A stretch of DNA of 64,000 nucleotides, taken from contig NC_088300.1 in the NCBI RefSeq assembly GCF_032854445.1, positions 6,572,001 through 6,636,000 on the forward strand. The letters run 5' to 3'. This stretch comes from Liolophura sinensis. Taxonomy: Eukaryota; Mollusca; Polyplacophora; Chitonida; Chitonidae. The notes beneath the pieces are model-generated. The model had not been told where the DNA came from, did not search any database, and saw nothing but the letters and a program-made list of their open reading frames with translations. Both the position numbers and the translations under genes were made by a program. Shown here in pieces: positions 1 to 11,315 of the stretch (the first letter of the stretch is position 1; each line of letters starts with the position of its first letter).

Positions 1-3000
1 CAGAGACACATGCCACAGTCTTCACACCCTTCTCTTTCAGCTTACTGTAGTCCTGAACATAGCCTGGTAGGTGAGTCTGCAGGTAACAACCAACCAATTA
101 GTGCTATCAGCAATTTACTGCAAATAATAAAATAAATGTACAGTAAAATTCACTTCCATTATGCAACTTCAGGTACCATACAGGGTTTTCATTCAGAATT
201 GGAGAAGAAGGTCAGGGTTCAAAAGTAGGCGGCTGAATGGAAAGTAATTATGTCACATTTACTATTGATTTAAATAGTAAGAATATTCAAAATAGGCGGC
301 TAAGGTGATGGCAGTAGACAGCTGCCTGCAGCCTGCTGCTTGCCCTTTTTGAACATCCTGTCACATGAAGACAGTGTCCTAGTCTATACCATTGTCCAAC
401 TCAAATCAACTCCTGTAAATCTTCAAACTTTTCAACAATTAAAACCCTGTTTGCAGTGGAATTTATGCACACAATTATTATGAAAATTATGCTAAAAAAG
501 ATTTGTGTCATTAAAGATGAAAGCTTCATAAAATTGTGCAAATTATTTCTCTACACCCCACAGTTCTATCTTAGAATGTTTCAAAATATTAGTCACAGTG
601 GGGGGGAGGGGGTGAAAAAGTTGAAGGATTAGGGTATCTATTATGGCTAAGTGCTGTAATTCTTCAACCTTTTTGCATGTTTCCTAGGTGTTTATTAGTC
701 TGTGTACGCCGGTAAAATTATACCTTTTTGTCAAGACCTGAAATTGGCCAACCCAATTAGAGTAGTTTTGTATTCAAAATAAAATGAAAAGGGTAAATAA
801 ATTTCACTGAAAGTTGCACAAAGGTTGAGGAATTAGGCTAAGTTAGCAATAAATGCTGAACTATTATTTCCCACTTGGCAAAATACCAGACTGTGATACA
901 AGTACACCCGTCATGTATAATATGAAACCTTTGGGCAGGTAATGCCACATTCTTGGGAATATAGCAATGACAACAACCATGATCATGAATGGTTTTGCCC
1001 TACCACAAGGTACATCAATCCTGCATACATCTCAGTACATGGTCATTATTTAAACTGTAATTCAAGAAATTACGGTACCATATTTTGGCCTAGACCAAGA
1101 TTGCTCTGGAGGAGCGAGATTTTGTTAGATAGCCCTACATAGCTTTACATTCTTAAATGGAGCTCACTATGGCATTGAGGAGGAACTTTCATTCTTTGAG
1201 AAACAAAACTGTGCCAAACCCAATGCCATAGAAAATGTTGGACTAACATCAACTATCATCATGTTTTTTGTTGTTCTCTTTCCTCATAAGATTCTAAGAA
1301 GGGCATGTTCAGAAATAACAATGACCATTCCAATGAATAGTGAATGTCATCAACATCTGACACATCTGAGCACCTACATCACCTCTCGCTTACACACCTG
1401 AGATGAAAATATTGCTTAAATTTAACACTGCAGTTATTGCAAAACTGTGCTTCACAGCCTCAAAAGTCTAAAACTAGGCTTTGCTGACAACACATCCTGT
1501 GTAGGCTGCTCTATTGTTTATCATCTACCTTATGTACAATTTCCAATTATTATCAGCCGTAGTTCTCCTTCAGTGTTGTTCCACATATCTTCCCCTGTTA
1601 TCTTTCATCTCATTGTCAGTTTGCCACTATCTTATGTAAGTTAATAGTGTAGAAGTGTGCCGTCATAGGGCTTAAGCAAGTCCCTAGTTTATGGGAGATC
1701 TGTGTGGTGAAGCTAGCACATGTACCCACAGTTTGAGGAGTAGCATAGCAGTTCACAGCCTTGGCCAACATAGGAGTTGGGCAGTTCAGCGTGCTTTCAG
1801 TCACAAAAAAGTCCACGTTCTACCTTCAGTCATGACTTACATTTATATTTGTTTTTTCTAATGTCTGTTGAGATTTTTTGTCATATTTTTTGTGGCAATA
1901 AGCATACATGAGAGTAATTTATTTAGATCGTATGACACACTTACCAGCATGAGTGATGTGATTGAGATCAGGAAATAAAAATCAGAGTTTAGTAAAGATA
2001 ACAGTGGTAGCGATGAGCCAAATTCTGGGGTAGACTTCCACTCCCATGAAAACGAAACCCACTAGGAGCTATCATGGAGCTATATATGGAAGGAGGAACA
2101 ACTCGCTCAGTCAGCCAGGCGAGTCGGCTAGACATACTTGCTGTGCCTTTCTACTCTGAATGAAATCTCCTGTGGCCACACAGCCTTTGATGCTCAATGT
2201 ATGATACCGCACCCTACCGTGCGTACACCAGCCAGGCTTAGGGTGAACTGCCAAGAAAAGTATTCCATTATGCCCACTAACTCTAAGTAAAAAGCATCAA
2301 CTCTAAATTCTGCAGACAATGAAGATATAGTAAGATCATATTTTTGCATGTAAGTGATCACTTTAATCACAACTATGCTACTGAATCGGAAGATACAGTT
2401 TGTATGGGACAGTGATATTTATTCAGCTATCGTGAACATTTTCCAACTTTTGCTACATTCCAGCGGGATTAGTATGATAAAATTATGCTTTCCAGTTAGC
2501 ATTAGTTTCTGCGATTTACCAGGTGCTGACAGGTTATGGGCCTTGAGGGTAAATTTTTTTTAAAGCGATGATTGAAAATTGAGAAACTGCCTATTTGAAA
2601 TACCTGGGCCTTTTTCATGGCCATTTTTGAGTTCCATAAAATCACATTTCCATACGACTAATGATGTACTGCTAGTAAATGTAAGATCGGGGAAATACTT
2701 TTACTGAACGTGCCTGTGGCAATTTAGGGCCATGTAAGCCGTTTCTTACCAAGCTTGATTTTTATGAACACTACATTCCTATTTTTCTCAAAGCACTGCT
2801 GGTTAACATTGGTGCGCATGGGTAGTCCCACTGATTAGGAGAAGTAACTCAGGAGGATTACCTGCTGTGATCACACGCCTCTGCTGAACATTCATTAGCT
2901 GTCTATATAACCTGTAAACCATTGGTTAAGGAGATTTCGCAAAGGTAGCATTAATTGCAGTGTACCATCGTGTGGTGCAACAAAATGGAATGTGGCCAAA

Positions 3001-4737
3001 CCCCATTGCCATCTAACAGGACTGCCATCCACACTTGTAATATGTCATATATACATGCTCTATATGCACACAGGTTCCTACTGTTTTTAAGAATACTAGA
3101 ACCCACTGGGGGGTAAAAATACTAGGGAGTATATAGAGGGCTTAGTGTGGCACAACTTACTGGTTAATGCCAAAAGTCCATATACAAAGGCATATATGCA
3201 TTGGGCCGGGCCCAACAAGAAATACCAGGGAAACGTATGTTGACGACATGTTGATCAGTAACCAAGCGGTAATTCAGTACAATAAATATGCACGAATAGT
3301 TTGGATAACTGTTAAAAACAAGAAAAAATGACAAAAACTTTGGTCATAATTTTGTTGAAAAACGAAGACGAAATCTGAATGTGATTTGTTTATCATCATG
3401 GTGAAACAATGCACCTTGTTTCAATTCACTGCGAGCATGTTTTTGTTTATACTGTTATTTACTTTAAAAAATAAAGTTCACAAGGAAATTGCCTACTTCT
3501 TCTACTGCGATAAGTGAATCAAAGTGGTCTCACATTCTGTTATCATATCTTCTTTCCTATCATTATTGGCTGCTTGTACAGGAGGTCTCTATTGTGAGCA
3601 AGTGATGCATGACTGGGTACTAAGTCAGTGGGATCATCTGCCATAAGGACAGACAGGTTAATCCCCTGTTAAAACAAAGCCTGAGTCCTGCCGTGTCAGT
3701 ATCGTACACTGAACACTTTGCAGAGCCTAAATTATTCCTCCTTCCATATGTACGTCCATGGTTTTATTGACTAGAAGAATCTCTTTTACCTTAGAACAGC
3801 CAGGTGTGAATGCCCCTGGAACAGCAAATATCACACCTTTACCACTTGCAAAGAGCTCAGCAATGTTGACCTTGTCATTTGGGGAGCCCTCAAATAGGGT
3901 GACACTGGGCAGCTTATCCCCTACCTAAAACAAAGAGAGTGAGTCAGTGAGTGCTTGACAGTTTAACATCGTACTTAACAATTTTTCAGTCATATGACAA
4001 CAAAGGTATCCTTAGAGTGCATGTAATGTGCCTCCTTGTTGCAGGACAGATCTTCACCACTCTTTTATCTAGTGCTGCTTCACTGAGATGCCTTAGTGAA
4101 GGAAAGTAAGGCGCCCCGCCAAGGCCATTACACTGATACCGGTCAACCAGTCGTTGCACTATCCCTCCATGCTGAACGCAAAGGGAGGAATTTACTTCCT
4201 CTTTTAAAGTCTTAGGAGTGACTCGACCCAGGATCTACCTCTCCCGAAGTGGACGCTTGACCAATTGTGTTATAGGGGACAGTAAAAACAAAGAGAAGAT
4301 AGTTTCACCAAAGACACTGATTACAGTATATATCAACACAACACCTCGATAAAAGATATAGGCCACCTTTATGTATGATGTTGAAAGCAGGCCAAGCTTG
4401 AGCGAACATTCACGGCATACATAACTTGTACAATCCTAAACCCTTTGAGGTTTGACTCAAGCTCTCATCATCATTGAGAGTGGAATTTTGCTTATTTGGT
4501 TGTTCAAAATTTGGAAGAACTCCTGCTGCAACAGACTACAATGTCCAAAGACAACCAAAGTCATTACGTGTAGGCCCTACCGTACACTTACTACCTCACA
4601 ATAACAGTCAGCACCGTCATGCACATACATGAGCCTAATGTGCGTTACCAGATTACCTTGATAGGCATGTTTGAGGTTGCAGACGTTGTTATCTGTCGCG
4701 ACGAGATGAACACACTGTGAATTGCACGACGAAACAT
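1..4737 (-). CDS. PRDX5: Peroxiredoxin 5, 5' part (partial, runs off left edge)
   Basis: Atypical 2-Cys peroxiredoxin that reduces peroxides in mitochondria, peroxisomes and cytosol. Three coding exons fit in phase: 4657-4737, 3790-3924 and 1-76 (continues left). Exon 1 encodes 27 residues starting MFRRAIHSVF, rich in Arg and Ser with no acidic residue, a typical mitochondrial presequence, and ends MPIK. Exon 2 reads VGDKLPSVTLFEG and ends PGAFTPGCSK, which holds the peroxidatic Cys motif of the PRDX5 family. Exon 3 opens THLPGY and reads on to a VACVS strand. All junctions have GT donors and AG acceptors. The resolving Cys lies beyond the window. The internal Met24 matches the start of the known short human form, so two isoforms by alternative initiation are likely. 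Intron 1 carries a SINE beside the exon 2 acceptor. Confidence 0.93.
413..635 (-). mobile_element. MITE-like element, family 2, copy 1
   Basis: A 220-bp AT-rich segment bounded by similar inverted ends: CTGTAAATCTTCAAACTTTTC at the left and GAAAAAGTTGAAGGATTAGGG at the right. A related copy in the other orientation lies at 6409-6624, sharing an internal run around ATATTTTGAAACATTCT. No coding capacity. Classified as a non-autonomous DNA element on its ends and dispersion only; target duplications were not resolved. Confidence 0.45.
653..838. mobile_element. MITE-like element, family 1, copy 1
   Basis: About 185 bp with inverted ends: left CTGTAATTCTTCAACCTTTT, right GGTTGAGGAATTAGGC preceded by TGCACAAA. 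The interior contains GGTAAAATTATACCTTTTT and TGAAATTGGCCAA. Two diverged relatives occur at 40488-40693 and 43146-43364. It is almost adjacent to the family 2 copy. Non-coding, likely non-autonomous. Confidence 0.5.
3939..4284 (-). mobile_element. SINE family B, tRNA-headed, beside PRDX5 acceptor
   Basis: About 346 bp, closely similar to 32738-33103. The tRNA-like head is at the high-coordinate end, and the GAGTGAGT...GTGCTTG...TTTAAC tail at the low end. A target duplication AAAACAAAGAGA flanks it at 3927-3938 and 4285-4296. It sits in PRDX5 intron 1, with its near edge only about 14 bp from the exon 2 boundary. Confidence 0.8.
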
Positions 4738-4982
4738 GTTTCTTCTGATCTCCTTCGACCGGAAGTCGAGCGATGATGTATGAGCCGTGACTTCCGCTGT
4801 CAACTTTCGCACTTCTTAAAGCTTTGCTTGACTTGCTATTGCAATTATATGCTGAGGGACATACTTTATTCCTATATATAATTGCGCAAAACTTCACTTT
4901 CGCAATAGTTTCAAAACCTACTTGTTTGCAAACAAGAACTGAGGAGGAATATACATGTTCAGGGCCGACTTTCGCTTGTAAG

Positions 4983-5014
4983 TGCGCGTGCGCAATGCAG
5001 AAGCCGCCATTTTT
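4983..5014 (-). promoter_or_regulatory. NRF1 and YY1 sites in the PRDX5 promoter
   Basis: The reverse complement of 4983-4994 reads TGCGCACGCGCA, a full match to the NRF1 consensus YGCGCAYGCGCR. Only 8 bp further, 5003-5014 reads GCCGCCATTTTT, a good YY1 core. Both lie about 250-280 bp upstream of the PRDX5 start codon. NRF1 and YY1 are established regulators of nuclear genes for mitochondrial proteins, which suits PRDX5. The transcription start is not known, so the assignment is an inference from position. Confidence 0.6.
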
Positions 5015-6770
5015 GAAAGCGGTTTTAAAGACAGTAGATTTGATTGTATTGCAAACTGACAGCTTTACACAAAAATTTCAGCATGCATAAGGTATGATAT
5101 GCTTTCTCGCACCATTAACGAAGCCTCATTGCTATTTTTACTTTTACATAATCCAAAAAAACTCACAACACACAGTACGGTAAACTCACTCACTGTTTCG
5201 TGTTCGTTGGATGTCATTATAACAGTATAAGTCGCAGCAAAACAACGCAAAACAAAGGCGTGTTAAGAATTTGATCTCCATTCAGAAATCTCCGCCCTTC
5301 CCCGTGCCCGGTTCTCATCATCTCAAGGACAATATCATAGTACACTGCCTGGTACTATGACGGGCGATGTCCTGTCACAGCCAATCTTCCCCCTCGTTAG
5401 CACAATTCTAGGACAAACCTTTTATTTATACCAGCCTAGCCCTACCACATCGCTATGCTTATACCTGATGGAAGCCGCTCCATCAGACTTATGCTCGGAT
5501 TATTCCTACATGTATTCTAGCTCAACATTGCTCTATACCTTTGCTAACACTACGGTAGAACTATACAAGGTTCAGTTTTGATATTCTGGAGTAGTACTAG
5601 AGTTCTGCGCCTCAGGCCCTATTGTTATGTCTCCTGCGAACGTACAGGCCAACACAAATACATGTGCTACAATTTTGGTGACCTCACCTTCCTTCTAAAG
5701 ATGGCTTATATTTACTGATATGCAGACCTCTACCATCCTTAGACCTGACAACGCATACAACTGATTATTACATTGGACAACAATGTTGTTTGGAAAGCTT
5801 AGTCTTCTGTGAAGTAGAAGCTGTGAATTGCCAAATGCTTTTAGAATGACAAGAAATTGACGCTTTGACTGTGAGTCATTTTTTCACCACCAAAACGTCA
5901 ACCACAGGTGCACATGCCGCGCTCAAAAACAATAGCTGCACGTGTAACATGATGACATGATGACATTTGTGAGTAGGGCACAAAAGTGAGATACATGTGT
6001 CTTGGAATTACCACTTGTATATGCCAAGCAATGAGATAAAATTGCACAAAAGACCATGAATCTGTCGATAAATATGATTCACTAGTCTTTTGCACATAAC
6101 ACATGTTTGACTCGTATTTTGTTCTCCTGACTTCCTCAGCTGAATGCTCCTTTCACTATTTATACACAACATATAAACACACAAAAATAAAATGAACTGA
6201 GTAAAATTAAAACTGCTGAACTATGAGTAGACAATTTTTAAATACAGCTTTAAAACAAGTAAATAAAGAAATAAAAATTGAATCATAAAGAATTAAGATA
6301 ATTCAAGAATAAAATGTGTTTTAAATTAGAAAGATTCATTATTGGCTCTCTCTCTAATATTTTTGTCGTGCACATAGTGGAAATAACATGTCAGGTGCTC
6401 TCTGATGTACCCTAATTCTTTTACCGTTTCAACCACCACCACTACCAATATTTTGAAACATTCTGAGAGAACTATGGAGTCTAGAAAAATAATCTGCACA
6501 GTTTTATAATGCTTCCGTTATTGGTGATACAAGCAAATCATCTTAGGTGTCATTTTCATAAAATTGTATGCATAATTTCCACCTCAAAAGGTGCTTTAGT
6601 GGTCAAAAGGTGAAGAAGTTTGCCAGTAATTCAAAAGATTGACAGCTTGTTCCATTTCCTCTAACCATATACACAATGCACAAAGCATCATTAATGTGTT
6701 AATTCCACCTACATGTATGTTTATTCTGTATACATGTCTTTTGTAGTGATGTGAATGGGAACTGTAAATT
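5015..6770. other. PRDX5-KNL1 intergenic region
   Basis: Divergent interval between the PRDX5 promoter and the KNL1 start codon. Expected to hold the KNL1 promoter and 5' UTR exon or exons, which I could not place. The only repeat seen is a second family 2 MITE-like copy at 6409-6624. Open stretches here are short and unsupported. Confidence 0.6.
6409..6624 (+). mobile_element. MITE-like element, family 2, copy 2
   Basis: Aligns by eye with the reverse complement of 413-635: start ACCCTAATTCTTTTACCG, shared interior AATATTTTGAAACATTCT, then a common GCATAATTTCCAC-like stretch, ending near GGTGAAGAAGTTTG. It lies about 150 bp upstream of the KNL1 start, so it could fall in the KNL1 promoter or 5' UTR. 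Confidence 0.4.
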
Positions 6771-9700
6771 ATGGAGCCTATCGATGAAACAGAAAACCAT
6801 GTGTTTCGGTAAGGGTGCTGTTTTTCTTTTTTTTAAACAAACTAGGGAATTTCACTTGGCATCTTTGTTGCAGATTCTTTACCCTTTGCATAATAGACAG
6901 TTACATGTGGGTTTAACCAATTAGGTGTCTTGAATTCAAATAACATGAGAAAGATGAAATAGTTATACTTTTGCCTCCAATGCAATATGATACCCATGAC
7001 TGACTTTTATGTAAGCTATGGATCACTGGAATTTCTGAATTATGAGAATGCCTTACGGTTGTTGTTGTGTGGGAGTTATAACATTAGAACATAGTAATGC
7101 CAAAATGGTTAGCAAGCAAATGAAGTCATATTTCACATGCCGCATTTGTTACTAAAAGTTTCCTCTGTTTTAGCCTGAAGCCAAAGAAAAGGAAATCCAA
7201 CAGACGGTCCTCAGTAAGTACATGTACTTACTTTTGCACATGTACACATGGTACACACAACAAATGTGTGGGCGGCTGGTACTGAACAATTCATGCTAAG
7301 AAAGACCCCAAAACCAGGCTGTATTATGTGAGCAGCTGGCTCAGTATTATGAGGCAATTTGCACACTCTCTTGGTTTGTGCTTTGTACATGTGTGTAGGG
7401 GTTTCCAGCTAAAAAGGTGGGGGTGAGGTCGCAAAACATTCGGTAATGGGCTGTCTCCTACTACCATGTCCGTCTTGTTGGTTGGGGTAGTGTCAGGGTT
7501 GGTAGTCAATGTTTGTCCTTAGTCACTTTATAACTTTTGTTTCTATATATTGTTTTCTTTGTGGCCTTGTGGAAGAACAGCTTTGTTTGACTGAGCTACA
7601 TGTACCTTTCAAAAAAAAAAAAAATTTTAATTTCATGACGGTACTGGTACCACTTGGTCATTTCATTTGTTTTAAATTTTCTTAAATCATGGAGCGTTAA
7701 GTTTCTCATCTTAAGTGATGACCAGTACAAGAGTTTCTATTTCACTTGGAGATCGTTTCTCATGAAAATCAGTACTGTATGTTAACAGTCACTGAGTGAT
7801 TGTCAAATAATTTCAAACACCATACACGTATAACTATAAATTAGAAGGTACACTGTTGAATCATTTTATCAAATAATTTTTGATGTATTTATAGAAGAGG
7901 TAATTAAGGGTTCAAATATAAGGTTAGGCAACATGAGCACCTATGCACCCACCTTTTAGCCAGTGCAGTGAAAATAGTTTACCAGAGTGCAGCCACATTG
8001 TCAGACTGGGTGCATTTGTGCAAAAATAACATTTTTTCTAATTTAACCCTGGTAATTCATGAAACTTTTGCACATATTTTAGTTTGAAAGTAAAAGGTCT
8101 TGGGATTTATTGTCCAGTTTTGTCTTTTGTAGATTTTGAAGTCTCCAAGCCGTAACAATGCACTAGGAGACTTGGACCCAAATGCCCAGGTAAGTATGAT
8201 ACTCTGAATATCAGCTGTTGTAATATTTGTCTGTGATGTCTTGAATCAGGTATGGCCTGTGCCATTGCAAATGTTATCTGATGTATTATTTTGGCGTATA
8301 CAGCACTTCATACGGTTTGTGGCAGGCATTTTATCACCTGAATGTACCTGTATATTGTATCCCCTGTAAGATGTTGTATATATGTATTAACAGGTGGATG
8401 ACAATCGTATGTCACGCCAGTCTCGGTCCAGGAGAGTCAGCTTTGCAGACACCTACCAGATTTTGTGAGTAGCTCTAAGGTAGTGTCAACTGGAAACTTC
8501 AGAATTATAAACATAAGCCTTATTGTATTGTTGGAAATACACACTTCACCTTTGTGAATTAATGTGATTTGATATCAAAATTTATGTTTGTACTAAGTGT
8601 GCTGTTTCTTTTCAGAGAGTTTGCCAAGGACATCCACAACACACCTGACCTAGGTATCCTGGAAAATACTTGTAAGTTTATAAATAAATGTGCTCTCTTT
8701 CAGTGCAGAGTTTGCTTAGCTTAAAATGTGGCCAAAAAAAGTAATAAAAATACTTTTGTTTTTGTATGTTTGACAGTTTTTTTTTTTTGTTTTAAAAAAA
8801 AAGTAACATAATACATTTAAAGCTGCAGATGTAAATTTACAACTAAACGCGACACTCCATATTATTTAACCCAGTGAACCATTTGGCCCAGTGTTTAGTT
8901 TGGTAGCACAGCGTGTCTTAACCGTCTCACCAATGCATACACAGTGTGTTCTAAAATGTTGGAGGGGCCTCCTTGGCTCAGTTGGTTAGCGCACTAGCGC
9001 AGAGTAATGACCCAGGAGTCTCTCACCAATGCGGTCACTGTGAGTTCAAGTCCAGCTCATGCTGGCTTCCTCTCCGGCCATACGTGGGAAGGTCTGCCAG
9101 CGACCTGCTGGGTTTCCCCCGGGCTGTGCCCGGTTTCCACCAACCATAATGCTGGCCGCCGTCGTATAAGTGAAATATTCTTGAGTACGGCGTAAAACAC
9201 CAATCAAATAAATAAACAAATAAATAAAATGTTGGAAGTTCAAGCTCTTCAGATTGATGACCTTGACAAAAACTAATGTCATCTGATTTAAAGGTGTGAA
9301 TTGTATTAGATTCCATTCAGAGGCATTGTAAGACTTCATGGGAGTGATTAAGTACAACAAACAGTCATTTAGGTGTTTGAACTGATGAATATTTACATTT
9401 ATAGCCCATTTACATTCAAAGTCATCTCTGTGATGCCCTGGGCTCAGTAGTCATCATTTTTCTCTTTAATTGTTAGAAATGAGGGAATGACCAAACCATT
9501 TGACCTCTGTGTTCAAGTCCATCTCATGCATGTCTTTTCACATATACACACTTAACCAAAAAGAGAAGGGGGTATTCTAGTTAGATTTTATGGCCAGTTC
9601 ACATATATAACATTACACATAACCACAAGGATATGGGGGCATTCTAGTTAGGTTTTTATGGTCATCCAGAACATATTTGATCTGAGTGAGTGAGTGAGTG

Positions 9701-11315
9701 CTTGGGGTTTAACGTTGTACTCAACTATTTGATCTGAAGTAAGTTGTTGTCTAAAGTGTAAAGTGATATTCCAAGGACTTGAAATGTATCAGATTATTGA
9801 CCTTTAAAACCCTCAAACTTTCAGATGTTGAGAAAGAGGAGAATGGGGTTAGTGTGAATGATGCTGGCAGTCATATATCAGGTAACCTTCTTAATTATTA
9901 TTTTAGTTCTTGGTTTAAAAACCTTTGTAGATAACTTGGAGGTGAGATTATAACTGGCTGTATTTTATCAAATTCTATGGGCTGTATTGGAAGGTAGTCA
10001 TTTTGCTATTACACTTGGTTATATAAGCACTTTGTAATCTCCTGAGACCATGGTTAACACCTGTTGTATTCCTGGGTGTGCCCAGGTGTGCATACTTGTC
10101 CCTGTACCACACATCCCCGTACCGCATATTTGATCATGAATTTTCTTTTGGAAATTCATTCATGGTTAGGCAGTGCAGCTGCAAACATTCACATAATAAA
10201 ATGACTTTTTGTCAGTAGTACACTTGCAAATCAATTGGCATGGCCTCAAATCCTTGAATATGCCATGTATATGTCTAGTATTGTTGTTGCTATATTGTGA
10301 TAGTTTTACCAAGGTATACATTGCAGCCTGTTTAAAGTGAAAGTTGACCGGTTAATAGTTTATTGTAAAGAGTTTATGATGTGACTTTACTCTTTCTTTG
10401 TGTGTGCAGTTGGTGCTCAGATTTTGTCTTAAGAATCTCAGGGATACAAGGGGTGACCTAATCATTGTTTTATGCCATGTTTGCATTTGAATGCAAGTGG
10501 TTGTATTATCTTTTTCATGGTTAAACAGGTCTGGACAAGCTTCTGACAGGCTCTCTTTGTAATCAACTGTTGGATGACACCCATGAGGTTTGTACGCTGC
10601 TAGTCTGTGTTTGTGTTGTTTGCATTACACACACCACAGAATCGCTTGATGCGCCTTGGCACACTCGACACAACTTTTAAACCTAAAACAAAACTTGATT
10701 ATTTCGTTTTATTGTACCCGTGGTGTGCTGACGTGTAAGAACCTATTGATTCATGTCATCTGCTTTTAGTGCAACAGAACTGTTTAGACATGAAAGTAAC
10801 ATAGACAGAAATACAGACCTGTTTATTTGGTCACTAGTCTACATATGAGTTTGCCCATAAATTTAAACCGTTCCAAGCCTTAAATGGGGCCTTAGAGGTA
10901 ATAAGTGGTTGACAATGTTTGTGTGGCCATTAAAGTGGCCTATGTTAGTTTAACACCAAATCTAGAAAAGCAGCCTTCTGTCCAGTTGTTGGTTCCCAAA
11001 GTTGTAATAGAAAAGAAATAAAGTTTTATTAAGTTTGAGATTATTGTTGAAATGTGCCTCGTGTTAACAGGTTAAGGAACTACCCTTCCCCAAAGACCCT
11101 GATGGGTCTAGCCTGTTGTCTCAGTCTAGCAGCCCCCATGCCAGCTCTGAGCCAGACCAGCCAGGTGCAACAGTGGACATGACTACTTTCATCCAATCCC
11201 TGAGGTCAGCTGCTGATAACCTGGAGCAAGTCTCTGACAGCCCTCCCAAAAAAGTGGATATGGTGGCTTTCCTGAAGACGTTGAGAAAGGTATCCCCTGT
11301 CAAACAACCGCCAGA
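6771..11315 (+). CDS. KNL1: KNL1 exons 1-8: PP1-docking and first two KI-like motifs
   Basis: Encodes residues 1-208. A basic patch KPKKRKSNRR (15-24) is followed at once by SSILK (25-29), split across the exon 2/3 junction, then RSRRVSFADT with RVSF at 59-62. SILK and RVSF are the two PP1 docking motifs of KNL1, and Ser61 sits in an Aurora B type RRVS context. The basic patch next to them matches the known microtubule-binding N-terminus. Exon 8 (11071-11315) carries VDMTTFIQSL (about 161-170) and VDMVAFLKTL (188-197), similar to the human KI motifs (K-I-D-x-x-x-F-[LI]-x-x-L) that bind BUB1 and BUBR1 TPR domains. Exons 1-7 are only 38-71 nt each, so gene finders may miss them. Confidence 0.9.

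Larger units (their letters stand above)
77..3789 (-). other. PRDX5 intron 2
   Basis: AT-rich intron between PRDX5 exons 2 and 3. No coding exon was recognised; open stretches here are short and lack splice or family support. It holds two adjacent elements with terminal inverted repeats near 413-838 (listed separately). The rest shows no feature I can name. Confidence 0.75.

Noticed and set aside
9035-9360. Overlapping 93-104 codon minus-strand frames
   Set aside because: They are translations of the family A SINE, which has target duplications and pol III boxes.
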